A stretch of DNA of 64,000 nt, taken from NCBI GenBank assembly GCA_000697665.1, contig KL197725.1, forward strand, positions 231,567 through 295,566, read 5' to 3'. The stretch is from Jaapia argillacea MUCL 33604. Lineage: Eukaryota; Basidiomycota; Agaricomycetes; Jaapiales; Jaapiaceae. Of this stretch, positions 48,593-60,107 are shown one piece after another (position 1 is the stretch's first letter; the number at the start of each line of letters is the position of its first letter). A program made the translations under genes and the position numbers. The notes beneath the pieces were generated by a model that did no database searches, was not told where the DNA came from, and was given only the letters and a program-made list of their open reading frames with translations.

Positions 48593-49360
48593 GCCTGGAG
48601 GTTGCTATAATCGGACGGTGGCTTTTATCGTGACCGTACATAGTTATCAGAATAGTATCCCATCTCCCCCCAAAAAAACCCTTTCCATTCCCTAGCGTAT
48701 CACCACCTCCAATGTAAGTATCCTACGTCTTCAATACGATGTAAGGAGTACGCAGCCCTGCAGTCGATACAGGTCCCAGCCAACATGCATTTGTTCCCTC
48801 GCCCCCATTGAATGATTGAAGTTCTTCCTTGGGTTCCGTTTCACATTTACCGATTCAAGTTCTGTAGTTCCGATCCTTCAGCTCAAGCTTCCTCATCAAC
48901 CACGCATTATTCCCAGTCGAACTTGAGACAAGACGCGTACTCGACTCCTTCAAGTCATCAGGGTCAAATCGCGTTGCATAAGTATTCACCTCAATCATGA
49001 CAGCCTGCGGAATGCCAACCTTATTTCTAGGTCAATTCCGCTTCGATGGGACCCTTGCGATACCACCATCGCCACGGTCCCCTCTGGAAACACTTTCAAA
49101 GTTGGCTGGAACCATGGGTGGTTCAATTGGGTCTACCCAGCCGCTCTCAAGACGAGCTGCAAGCGAATCCGTCAGGCCAGTCGAACTTAATGAGTCCTGC
49201 GATAGTTCAACATCTTACAGCCATGCCATGTCACTCTCAAATGATGTGTTCATCTCGCTTCAAATATCGAGAGTATGTTGAACCCTGTGATATTATGGTT
49301 TGGGGAGGAATGCGATTTGACTACAAACCGAGCAGACAACCGGAGAAGAAACGACAATGT
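48593..49360 (+). pseudogene. Loop of inverted duplication II with a collapsed fragment of the 2,282-aa gene
   Basis: About 48850-48990 resembles exon 1 of the large gene at 2304-9478: it shares GCGTACTCGACTCCTTCAA and encodes RQDAYSTPS as in that gene. About 49090-49215 resembles exon 3: GGGTGGTTC, GTCAGGCCAGTCG and AATGAGTC, encoding LAGTMGGSIGST against LAGTMGGSVGST. The two pieces lie about 100 bp apart here, against about 3.5 kb in the gene, so most of the gene between them is missing. No long frame remains. Confidence 0.6.
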
Positions 49361-49911
49361 CTACTCGCATTGTAATGCGATACTGCCACTCCACTTCTTG
49401 GCCGTAAGGGACTTTTGCCTCTGCAACTTTTCCTTTCGCCGATCCCTCTTGAGCTTCCGCAAAAGTGGGCTGTATTCCTCCTTTCGTTTCCTCGCTTCCC
49501 ATTCGTCACCCACGTAAGTCATAAAGAGTAAAGTAAGGCGCATCTTCACGATATCCTTGTGACCAAACTTCGCTAGCTGCGGTGAACCGAGCAGTGCAGG
49601 TGGGGTCAGCCTCAGAGAGCTGATGGAAGTACAATGATATTTTCTGGCGTTCGCAGAGCTTGGGAGGATGGGTGCATCGAGAGCGGACCCAGAGGAGATC
49701 GTGTTGATTTCGAGTGCGACCGTAGAGGTAGGGGTGATGTCTTGCGAAGTCGCAGCTTTTGAACGCGGCAGGGCTTCAGGTTCTTCGGTCTAGGTAGTTG
49801 TACTGAGGAGACGATCAAAAAAAACCAACGGAGCGAACTCACATCAAAGCCCGGTGCTTCTTGGGGGCCCGGTAGAGGAGGCGCTGGTTCATCGGGTACG
49901 TCTGTAGCCAT
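49361..49911 (-). CDS. K': N-terminal-only copy of K
   Basis: Two exons (49911-49843, 49789-49361) encode 165 aa. Exon 1 (MATDVPDEPAPPLPGPQEA) and most of exon 2 are nearly identical to K. The frame remains open after the similarity weakens, through EYSPLLRKLKRDRRKEKLQRQKS, and ends in a TAG at 49361. It keeps the basic NLS-like region but has none of the DUF6697-like domain. It could be a short competing version or merely a young truncated copy; nothing shows expression. Confidence 0.55.
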
Positions 49912-50639
49912 AGGAATGATTTGCGAAGCTTAGTGAATGTGGGGATAGATGTGGTAGCGAGGAGAGACGTATTGTGCAACCGTCAGCCGGGCAAGATGGC
50001 TATATGCTACGAGTCACGTGCGTTGTCCTAACCAGCAGTGCGGTTCCCTGTTTGGCACGCAATCGAGCTGAACGCTAGGCGAGAGTCTGTTGTGACTTCA
50101 ATGTGTTATTGACTTCGTGGAAGGGGGGCGTCTCAGGTAGTAGTCATGAGAACAAAACAAAAGGCACAGTCACTTGGTACATCTTGGCAAAGGGCAAGAG
50201 CAGCATACCCTCCGTGAGATATCATTTGACCAGAACGAGAGGCGGAAGTTACATATGAAGCAAGAGGTCCAGCGAGGCTGTGGTAATGAATGACATCGCC
50301 AGAAGCTGAGCTGGCTGCAAAAAAAAAACGCATTGGGCCGACTGCTAGAGTCCGAGGCACAGCTGGGGACCAAACGAAAGGACAAGCACAGGTTTATCAC
50401 GCACGGCACGCGACACTGGTTTCGGAAGGTGTGAACTACTGCCAATAGCCAAGCGACGGAAACGTGAAGAATCACTTTACTCCAGCTTGCGAGCGGTCGC
50501 TTTGCCTCAAGCAACTGGCCAAAGCGGTGCCAAACCATTTGGCGGCGAAGACGCCAGACATACCGCGAAGAACGCTACGAGCGGAGGTATGGCGCTACGT
50601 CTGAGTCGCGGTGCTCTGAGATCATCTTCGTCCTTCGAT

Positions 50640-51345
50640 ACGCTTGTCGAGTGTGAATGTGAATGGTCGTTCTCACCGGTTGAGTTTGACGATTGGGTGG
50701 AGACACATCGCTGCCGGAATTCCAAGGACGTAGAAGCTGACGGTGAACAAGAATATGGGCGAACGGCCTCCCACTGATTGATTAACGGTGGCGGAACAAG
50801 ACAACCGAGAATTGAAATTTGGTTGGATTGCTGTCGATTTCAGGTTCGGTCCCCGATGAAACTCTCAATAGACTTCGAACGATTCCACATCACCACTTCG
50901 CCCTCTTATATATGCCGAGCTCTTCTTCTCGACTCGCTTGAGACCCGGTCGAAGCATGGCCTGGAGATTGTCAGCGCTAAATGGAACATACGAAAGCGAG
51001 GGAGAACTACCTGGATACCCAAGTTGGAACTATCGTCTCGCCGCCGAAGATCGAGTTCCGTGGTGGGTTGGGACTAAGCTTGACCTCGGAGAGGCGATAA
51101 AGCCTGCAGAAACAATCAAAACAAGCCTGGGCGAGCTACCACTTTCAGCCATGTTTCGGGATTTCGAAGTTTGATTGACGCTCGAAATCCGCGTGAGCCT
51201 GAGGTTGGAGGGTCGAGTTGTTGGAACCAATCGTGCAGCGCCGTCGCACAGAGGAAGATGTTGAAGTTCAGAATCAAGATGGACGATCACAAGCAAGCCA
51301 GCATGTCGCGACAACCGCGACACCGTCACGGTGTCCAAATCTCTT
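50640..51345 (+). repeat. Dispersed repeat R, copy 3 (in right arm II)
   Basis: Same strand as copy 1. It contains the 17-bp palindrome GACACCGTCACGGTGTC at 51319-51335. Confidence 0.7.
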
Positions 51346-51776
51346 GCTCTGAACCACGACACTAGGAAACTTTCGAACTGATGATCTGTTGTCAATTTCT
51401 TCTCCGTATATGCTTGAACTCCCCAAAATCTATGACTGCAAACGTATCGATAAATCCAAGACGAGTCGTCGCCTTACGCACCTCCTCACGTATCCAACTT
51501 TCCGCATTACGCGTGTCAGCCAGCGTCCAGTCGTTCAGTACGAAACCCAACGGTTCCAGAGACCTTCATGTGATTCCTAGGGTCTCAACACTATAAAAGC
51601 CTGCTCAACCGTCCCATCCTCCATAATCCTCCTTTCCTTTCCCCTCCAACGAGGACTTCCTCCCGTTGTCCCTCCGCTTCCAACTTCCTTTTCAACCCAA
51701 CTTGCACCTGTCTGTGTCTATTGGATGCATCTGAGCACAACTCATTGTCGTCTGATTCGTTGACCACGCTTGTCGT

Positions 51777-52400
51777 GAGGATGATGGTGGACAGTTCGGC
51801 TTTGGGGGGCTCTCGCGATGGCAGCGTTACGAGGCTGTCTCTGTGACCTTTGGTTGCGGCGAGCACAGTCTATTGTCAGCCCTGACTCGTTGACCGTGCA
51901 TACTCACGAGGATGATGGTGAGCAGGGACCTGACATTGGACGGCTCTGTCATGACAGGCCTGGGTGTGTCTTTCTTTCTATATCTCTCCTTTCGTGTCAG
52001 CCTCACATAGCGTGGCACATGTCTCCGCGACCTTTCGTCGCGGCGAGCACAGTCTATTGTCAGCCCTGACTCGTTGACCGTGCTAGTATGTCACGAGGAT
52101 GATGGTGAGCAGGGACCTGGCATTGGGCGGCTCTGTCATGACAGGCCTGGGTGTGTCTTTCTTTCTATGTCTCCCTTTTTGTGTCAGCCTCACGTAGTGT
52201 GGCACCTATCTCCGTGACCTTCCGTTGCGGCGAGCATAGCCTATTGTCAGCCCTGACTCGTTGACCGTGTTTGTATGTCGCGAGGATGATGGTGAGCAGG
52301 GACCTGGCATTGGGTGGCTCTGCATGTGACAGCGATGGACCTCTCCAACCCCTTTCGTTCTCGTCATCGTCTCCTCTCATCCTCGTGCTCTCATGACGGA
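51777..52400 (+). repeat. Tandem 187-bp hairpin repeats, about 3.5 copies (right arm II)
   Basis: GAGGATGATGGTG starts units at 51777, 51907, 52094 and 52282. Stem-loops near 51838, 52023 and 52210 include the perfect CCGCGAC...GTCGCGG. CAGCCCTGACTCGTTGACCG follows each stem. Confidence 0.85.
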
Positions 52401-52560
52401 GAGTATCGAGGAGGAGTTTTTCAGCGGTGAGCCTATCCCTTTGTTGCTATAAGTCGTGATTTACTCATACCATTTCCCCGGTCGGATGGGACGGTATCCT
52501 GTCCGCCTGGTGAGTTATGTTCCATTCAGGGTTATTCTCAAGCTGACTCCCCTATATACC

Positions 52561-54608
52561 CGACTACATTTTCGGGACTGATAATAAATGAGCTGAGTCC
52601 TCAGTAGTGAGTAGCTTCGCTCGTTTCGAGTTGTAATGTTCACTAATCCACTTCATGGTCAGGAGAGCCGACGTGGACGCTCTACCCTTCCTCAACGACG
52701 GAAGACTCGGTTCCGGACGTGTTTAGCTCTCGATGGGCCCACATGTAGCTTATGGCGTCGTCGCTTCGGTAGGACGAGTCGATAACGCCACTAGCTACAG
52801 TGTACATATTGCATGTAGGTCTTGTGAGTGTATGCTGAGTGCAAAACCAATAAATTCTTGATGTTGGACGGGCGGTCATGTAATACATGGGTCGAATACC
52901 TTCTCAGAGACAACCTAAGTGAATATCCATCGGTGTCATCCTCCTCTACTGAGGGCAACCGTCGACGGATGCGTCTTTCGACCGCTGGCACCGGGTACAA
53001 CAAGGCATATACGCACTTATTTGCCTGGCGAATAGTCGATAATTTGTGCACCAGTATCAGCTACGTACGAGATATAATTGGGGTGGGTCACCTGGGTGCC
53101 TGTACTGTTCTTTCAACGGCCCGAGTCAGCGCTCTCGCTCAATGGCTACCATATAGAAAGGCCACACCTGGCGAGGCTATTAACAGAGAGGGATCACGAT
53201 ATGGAACACTGCACGAAAAACTGGATTCCCAAATACGTCGACACACGAGCTGAAAGCTGGGGCGATTGAACAGGGCTGGCGACGTTTAGTTCTCGGAGAC
53301 GTGGGAGAGGAGTACGAAATAGGAGAGACGACGACACATTGAACACTTGGGTATGAGAACCCAGGAGAGTAGACTGAGGACGAGTCCGGTTAGGAAGCGC
53401 TCGTAGTCGACTTTCTTGGATCCCTTACCGAAGGTCAAGACAACGGCGATCAACCGTCCCATGACCCCTTGGCAATTGGACCGAGTCTTCCCTCAATCTG
53501 GATGAATTCGGCGGAAAAGACGAATAACTCCATCAACGGTCTCCTCGGAGTGACTCACCCAGAGTGTATAAAAGCGGATCGCGGAAGATCCACGAATCAA
53601 GAGTGCTCAGGAGTGTCTGCTTCGTTTTGTCCGAAAACGGACATTGTGAGTCCGAGTCGAGTGGCGGTCAGAGCGGTCGGAAAAAGGTTGTGGGGTTGGA
53701 ATCAGCGTGTGGATCCAACTACCTTCAGCTTCGAGCGGACAAGAAAACTGTAGGAACCGCTTCTGGTCAACCAAGGGAAGAAGGGAAGAATATAGCCAGC
53801 AGAGTAATTCGATACTGGGTTCCGAAGAGAAGGAAGGCAGATCGAGAACCGGCCTGAACACCAGAGAACAAGGAGATTGAGAATCTCGAGGTGGCGACTG
53901 AGTACGGATGAGGGCGTAAGAACCACTTGAGCTGAAAAGGAATTGAGGGGGAAAGGAATGAGACGGGGATAAACGGCCAACTCGGAGAGAACAGTCACGG
54001 AGAGCGGAAATCTATTCCTTTTGTACGTGTTCGTCACTTCCAGTCGAAGGGAAGGAAGAAAAAGCAGTTCCTTTCCTGAATCAGAGAGAAGAGATTCAAA
54101 GTTCAGTCAACGAAACTTGGAACACAACACAGAAGAGATACCAAGCGTTCCACGTCACAGAGAAGAAGAAGAAAAGGACAATTGAATTCGCTACGTAGTG
54201 GCGCTGTACAGTAAGAAAGAAAGGCGTATAGCTACATAGCGAAGGATCCACTAGACAAGTTTACCGTATACACCAAGGTCCAAATTTCGGAGTGCCAAAG
54301 AAGTTTGGGAAGGAGGAATAAGGATAAATCGGAGCCAGAGCCGGGACCCAGGGGAAAGCGTAGATATTCGCGTCCAGGGAGGGGTACATATTGTCAAAGC
54401 CTCATCCTGCATTCGTAGCAAGGTAATAGGAAAAGTGATAGCCAATTTCCAGAAGGGCACCATATTGATAACTTGACTTCTTGAGCTTTTGGTCGACGTT
54501 CATCCTGTGGAGAGGTTTACCCCATCCCACACGACACGATACTTCTCCCCCCCATCATTCCGACGCAATTGTGCCCCATTTCATCCCACTCCACCCCACA
54601 TGACCCCG
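52561..54608. other. Gene-poor intergenic region
   Basis: The longest frame is 141 aa (52828-53253, plus) and resembles nothing I know. No repeat or RNA is evident. It separates the duplicated cluster from PK-E. Confidence 0.4.
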
Positions 54609-55957
54609 TCAGCTCGCAACCTCCCCAACCCGAGTCAAAACCTCCAACCAGGCAGCAACAGTCCCCATCCCCGGTCTCTTCTCCGGTTCTTGTACCCAAC
54701 AGCTCTCTATAAGTGACCACAGATCATCCGATATAACTTTCATCTTCGAAGTTGGTTGTGTGGATTTTGATTTCGATTTCGATGATGAAGACGAGGGAGC
54801 AGGAGGGGCAGGACGTGGTGGTCGACGTCCGTTTATAACATCATAAACAACCATGGATCCATACTTCCTATTCGCAAACGGTTCTTCTCCCGTAAAGACC
54901 TAAACTCCCCCAAATCAACCCTGCACCCGCTCCAAAAACGAAGAAGAGACACACCTCCAAAACGGTCATACCAAAACTATAAACATCACCCTCCCTACTC
55001 CCCCTAATCTCTCCCTCAAACCCAGGTCCAGGGTATATAATCTCAGGTGCCAACCATCTACAAGCCGAGCCGATGTTGGCGATGGAGAAGTTTGAGTAGG
55101 CTGCGACCGAGCCTAGGCCAAGGTCTGTTAAGAGGGCGTGGCCGTCGTCGGATATCAGGATGTTGGACTATGAAGGGGATGAGTGGGGGAAGGGGGGGAG
55201 GAAGGTGGCAGACGTACGCCTTTGATGTCGCCGTGGGCGATTGGGGGGTCGAGGTTGTGCATGTAGACTAAGGCGCTTGCTACATCGAGTAACTAGATAA
55301 ACCAAATAGGGGCGTCAATACCCTACTATCCCAAATACAAATGGCGCCACTCCAGAATGATGGTGATTCGCCACGAAGAGAAACCGAAAGAACACTCACC
55401 AAAGCACCCCCATCCCCCATCCCACTCTTCAAATAACTCATGATATTCCCATTCTTATAAAACGGGAAAACCATCGAAGGGATTTGACCCCAATGCCAAG
55501 TTAGACCGAGGAACGAAACGACGGAAGGGTGTGAGAGTGATCGCCAGATCTTCAATTCCACTAGGAGACGCTGTTGGGTGCTTAGCTTCGTGTTGTGACG
55601 AGGGTGGGGATAGAACTGACCCTGGTGAAATCCTGACTCTCGCTAGTAGAGAAACTAGCCCCTCGCCAAGCTTTGATCATAACCATCATAGCACCCAATT
55701 TACCACGATAGAGATCTGTGCATCCGCTCCCTGTGAAGCAGAATTCTTCGTGGGACATTTGGGATTCGTCGGGGAGGGTGAAAAGCTGTTCGTGTGAGGG
55801 TCTGGGACCGGACTGCCGAGGGGGGGGGGTTAGGTTGCGGTTGAGGTAGGATAGAGGAAGGGATACGTACGTTGAAGATGCATTCTCGGAAACCCTCGTT
55901 GGTACTTGACGCTTCGACTAGCGATGAGGAAGATGGAGATACTGTGGGTGTCATCAT
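54609..55957 (-). CDS. TKL-like protein kinase PK-E with intact catalytic loop
   Basis: Six phase-0 exons (55957-55871, 55812-55621, 55570-55400, 55292-55218, 55167-54955, 54899-54609) encode 342 aa. Exon 2 begins SGPRPSHEQLFTLPDESQ, like SGTRNSREQ in the others, and has MVMIKAW with the ATP lysine. Exon 3 has SLSHPSVVSFLGLTWHWGQ. The catalytic loop is HGDIKG plus SNILI, with Asp and Lys both present. TDLGLG replaces DFG. WLAPEI, GDVYSFGMTVLE and a C-lobe with CWVQEPEKRPGM follow. The open frame continues upstream to an ATG at 56086, so a longer N-terminus is possible. It is the only member of the window's family that looks catalytically competent. Confidence 0.85.
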
Positions 55958-57059
55958 AGAAAGTATGTTGGGTGATTCGTTAAATCCTAAAACGCACCAT
56001 TCTGTGCTACTCTTATAGTTATCGGAGGGCGGTACAATGCTGGCGCGCGCCAAAGAAGGCTCCGAACTGGATTGGTCCGTGGGCAAGCTTTCAATGATTC
56101 ACCTTTCCGTACCCGATTAGGGAATATGGAGGAGGACCGCCCTTAATCGGGAAGTCATTACTGGTTCGGAACGAAGTGTTTCGAACAGGCTGGGGTGGAA
56201 GCTCGCTGCGGAATGCACCGCCACGCGCCACATCTCCTAAATAGGAATCCACTGACGTCCACGACTGTTGAAAAGCGGATTATGGGCAACAATAAAGCGG
56301 CATGCAAGAACAAATGGGTTGTTGTCGTCCTCGAGGCCTTTGTGTTTTGCTTGAGGAGGACAATAGGATCCAAAGATGACGATCAGAGACCAACCAACTG
56401 GCCCTAGTGCCACTCGAGCTTGTCCTGGACTTTCACTGAGTTTGGGTATTTCCGACCGCGACCCACAGCATGAATTCCATGACAGGGAGAAAGGTTCACG
56501 TCGGATAGAGTGAAATGTTGGATCTGTTTAAGAAAGCGGGGTGAGGCGATGTCGACTGCATTCTGCGCCTTTAGGGTTCACATGGCTTTGCTTGTGAGCT
56601 CCCGCGGGAAATTTGCGAGCAGTGCTGTTTGCGGTGCATAGCTGTGCTATGTCGATCGTCGTGCTGTGCTATGAGTCGGGATGAGGAGAGTTTGAGTTTT
56701 TGGTGTCGAGATGGGAACAATCTACCAGTGGTTGCAGTGGAGGGTAGTGATGGTGAGGGCGGATGTGTACGCCGTGTGGGAAACGACGCGTGGACGACGA
56801 GGATGACAGAACCTTACGCTTACGGGAGACAAGCATCCCATTATGGGTCGCTTTCTTCTGCGCAGGCGCTTCAAGTCACGATGTCGGGGCCTCCACCTGT
56901 CCTGGTACTCTTTCCAGGAAATCGACACGCCCACGATCCTTTCCTTCTCGACCACGTCTTGTACCGTCTGCGAATCTCTTGTTATTCGCACTACTTGAAC
57001 CGTCGTTCCTTGCCTTGATCCCATTCATCGCCGTCGTTACGCTGTGTTCCAACTTCACA
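55958..57059. other. Intergenic region between PK-E and metacaspase 1
   Basis: This is a divergent promoter region. It contains only short frames without recognisable content. Confidence 0.45.
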
Positions 57060-60000
57060 ATGTGGCCTTTCGGTCGTGGTGGTGACCCTCCGTACGTCCT
57101 CCCCTCGATCGCTCTGATCGCAGAAAAGACCTAACCTATATCCATTCATCATCCTAGATTTCCCACTCCGTAAGCCCTATCTCGTCCTCCACATACACCT
57201 CTTCCCTGCCTTTGTTTGATCTCGCCTAATAATTTCATTCTTGCCTCGATCCCCCTGCCTGACGTCAATATCCCGTGATGCAGCCAACAATATCCAACAG
57301 AGTATGCAACGCCTTTCCAACCGATTGGTATGCCCGGTCCGAACCCACACGAGAGAGGTGTCCCGGTTCCTGTGATTAGCCCGGGCGCTGGGTACACGTA
57401 CCATATGCATTCGAGGGATCATTCGTCGAACAAGTTGCACCCTAAACTGAAACCCCATAGTTCCAAGCCTCATACTAGTTCCAAGCCACATACGAGTTCC
57501 AAACCCAGCCATTCGCATTCTCATTCTCACTCCCACTCGCCTACCCCAAAACCCCATCACTCCACTACCCCAAAACCCCACCACTCGACCTCGTCCAAAC
57601 CCCACCACACGACCTTGTCCAAACCCCACTCCTCCTCCAAGCTCCACTCCAAGCCCCATCACTCCCCCAAACCCCATCATACACATGCGCCGCAGCAACC
57701 CCAACCGCAGTACATCGTCCATACCGGTCAAGTCAACGCCACATCATCTCGTCCCCAAGCATATCCTATCCAAGGTTATGGCCAAGGAGGCCAAGAATAT
57801 GGACAGAGCTACGGACAAGGAGGGAGTTACGGACAAGTGGGCCAAGGAGGGAGTTACGGCCAAGTAGGCCAAGTAGGCCAAGGACATGTCACCATGCCTT
57901 CACCTAGTGCAGGGTTGAATGTAGGTTATGCACAGGGTGGATCGTACCACGACCAACCTGGTATTTCCCATCAACGTCAACCTAGTGTTCACTTTCAACA
58001 CGAAGCCGTTGCGGCATACCAACACCAGACTGTCGCCACTTACGGGAGCGGAAACGCAAACCAAACTCGTGGAGGGAACCAAGCTCAAGATGCTCATTTC
58101 CATTATTCGAAATGTACGGGGAAGAAGAGGGCTCTTTGTGTACGTCCGTCTTTCATCTCTCTGTCGTTGTCGGTTTGGTTTGGTGGGCTTATTTGGGATG
58201 GGGTTGGGATGTAGATTGGGATTAATTATAGAGGTCAACCGGAAGAGTTACAAGGATGTGTGAATGATGCTAGAAATGTGCATTATTTCTTGAGGAGTAC
58301 GTATCCTTTCCCTCGTTCGCTCTTTATACCCCTTCGCTTTCGTTTCGCCATTCTAATGGAACTTTGTTCGTTCGTCCCTAATTGTATGCGTCCCCATGTT
58401 TTGTTATGCGCCCGTTATATTCATCCCTCCTCCTCTCCTTTCTTCTCCATCTCCATCACCCGCCACCTCTCCCCCTTTCCCCTACCATCTAATCAAACTA
58501 ACGACCCCGATTAGACCACCACGGTTTCAGAAAAGCGAATATGTTACTATTGACGGATGATAGTAAAGATCCGAAGATGTTACCTACGAGGAGGAATATT
58601 GTGGAAGGGATGAAGTGGTTGGTTAGAGGTGCTAGGCCTAATGATTCGTTGTTTTTACATTGTGAGTGGCCCTTCTTCGTTGGAGGGTTTTTGGGGTGGT
58701 GAGGGGGGAGTGGGAAGAGGGAGGGGATTGAGGGATAGAACAGGAGCAGAAGAGTACTGATGTGTTCTTTGGTAGTTTCGGGACATGGAGGACAGACGCC
58801 AGACAAGGATGGGGATGAGATTGATGGGTTGGATGAAGGTTCGTTTCCTCCTCGTTCGGGTTCGGGTTCGACGGCGAGATTGAGGTTCAGACCGAGTCCG
58901 AACTTCCTTCGTTCCCACTTCTGATCCCTGTATCATTCTCAACCGCCCCCTTGAAGTTTCCCAACTCACTTTCGAAGCGCCCACTAACGTTTTTCTGGGA
59001 CGATAGTGATTTATCCTATGGACTACAAGACAGCAGGCTACATCGTAGACGATGTACGTCCCTCCCCCCCTTCCTTCGTCCATTCCTAACTCCTAGCTGG
59101 AATAGGAAATACATGATATAGTGGTATGCGTCCTTTTTTGTGGGTGTATGCGCAGGGTTGACGTTTGAATAGGTGAAACCACTGCCTGAGAAATGTCGGT
59201 TGACTGTGAGTACTTCCTTACGTTCTTTTAGGGGGTTTTGGTTAACGTGCGGTGTAGGGTGTATTCGATGTAAGGCTTCTTTTTGGGTTAGGGGTGTAGT
59301 GCTGATGGGTTTTTGCTGTGTGGGTAGTCTTGTCATTCGGGGTCTATACTCGGTTCGTCCTCTCCCATCCATGTTTCTTGATGCTGCTTGATGTTTACGA
59401 CTCACCTTGTAGATTTACCATACCTCGTACGTCCCCATTCGTCCCGTTTATCACGTAGGCTAACATGTGGTGGTGGGGCAGTATCATTCGAATGGACGTG
59501 TGAAGGGGAGTATGGTCACTGCAAAATGGAGGGCTAGGAAGAGTACGAATGCTGATGTCGTACGTACTCTCTCCCCCTTTCCTCCTTACTGTTGTTCGGT
59601 TGCTGATGGGTTGTGTGGGGGGGTAGATATCGTGGAGTGGGTGTAAAGACTCGCAGACTAGTGCTGATACGTTTGAGGAAGGGTTTCCGGCTGGTGCTAT
59701 GAGTTATGTATGTCCTCCTCCCTTCCCCACCTTCTTGGAGCAGTATGTTGATGGGGATTTTAGGCGTTCATGCTTGCCCTAAGTAAGTACTTCATTTGGT
59801 CCCGTTGGTTTGGGGGCGGTGTTGAGGGGTGTGTTAGGTCGGAACCCGAATCAGAGTTATGCGGAGTTGTTAAGGTCTATTAGGTGTGTCTTCCCTTTCC
59901 TTTTTGCCTACGCTGGAGCTTGGGGCTGAGTGGTCTGATGGTTTGGTTTGGTGGTGTAGGGCGATATTGAAAGAGAAGTATAGTCAGAAACCGCAGTTGT

Positions 60001-60107
60001 CGAGTTCGCATCGGATTGTATGTTTCTTTCTTTTTTACTTTTTGGTGGTAGTATTTTGCTTATTGGGTTTGGTTGGGTAGGATACGAGTTTGAAGTTTAT
60101 TATTTGA
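57060..60107 (+). CDS. Type I metacaspase 1
   Basis: Eighteen exons (57060-57091, 57158-57169, 57284-58139, 58215-58296, 58515-58661, 58776-58838, 59007-59053, 59106-59123, 59173-59205, 59258-59269, 59328-59352, 59413-59426, 59482-59559, 59627-59707, 59764-59782, 59838-59883, 59960-60017, 60081-60107) encode 549 aa. The N-terminal prodomain (about 290 aa) starts MWPFGRGGDPPFPTP, is rich in His/Pro/Ser/Lys and has Gly-Gln-Tyr repeats. The peptidase domain has IGINYRGQPEELQGCVNDARN, LLLTDDS, the catalytic His in FSGHGGQTPD, the catalytic Cys in SCHSGSI, and SWSGCKDSQTSADT. It ends SSHRIDTSLKFII. Metacaspases are Arg/Lys-specific cysteine peptidases of the caspase clan with roles in proteostasis and cell death. 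Several exons are only 12-19 nt. Confidence 0.93.

Larger units (their letters stand above)
49300..52560 (-). repeat. Inverted duplication II, right arm
   Basis: This is the mirror of about 44690-47680: K' copy, unique stretch, repeat R, 187-bp hairpin array, edge module with CCGCCTGGTGAG near 52505. The boundary with the loop falls in the second exon of K. Confidence 0.85.

Noticed and set aside
52828-53253. 141-aa frame
   Set aside because: No recognisable motif, no paralogue in the window, overlaps opposite-strand frames of similar length.
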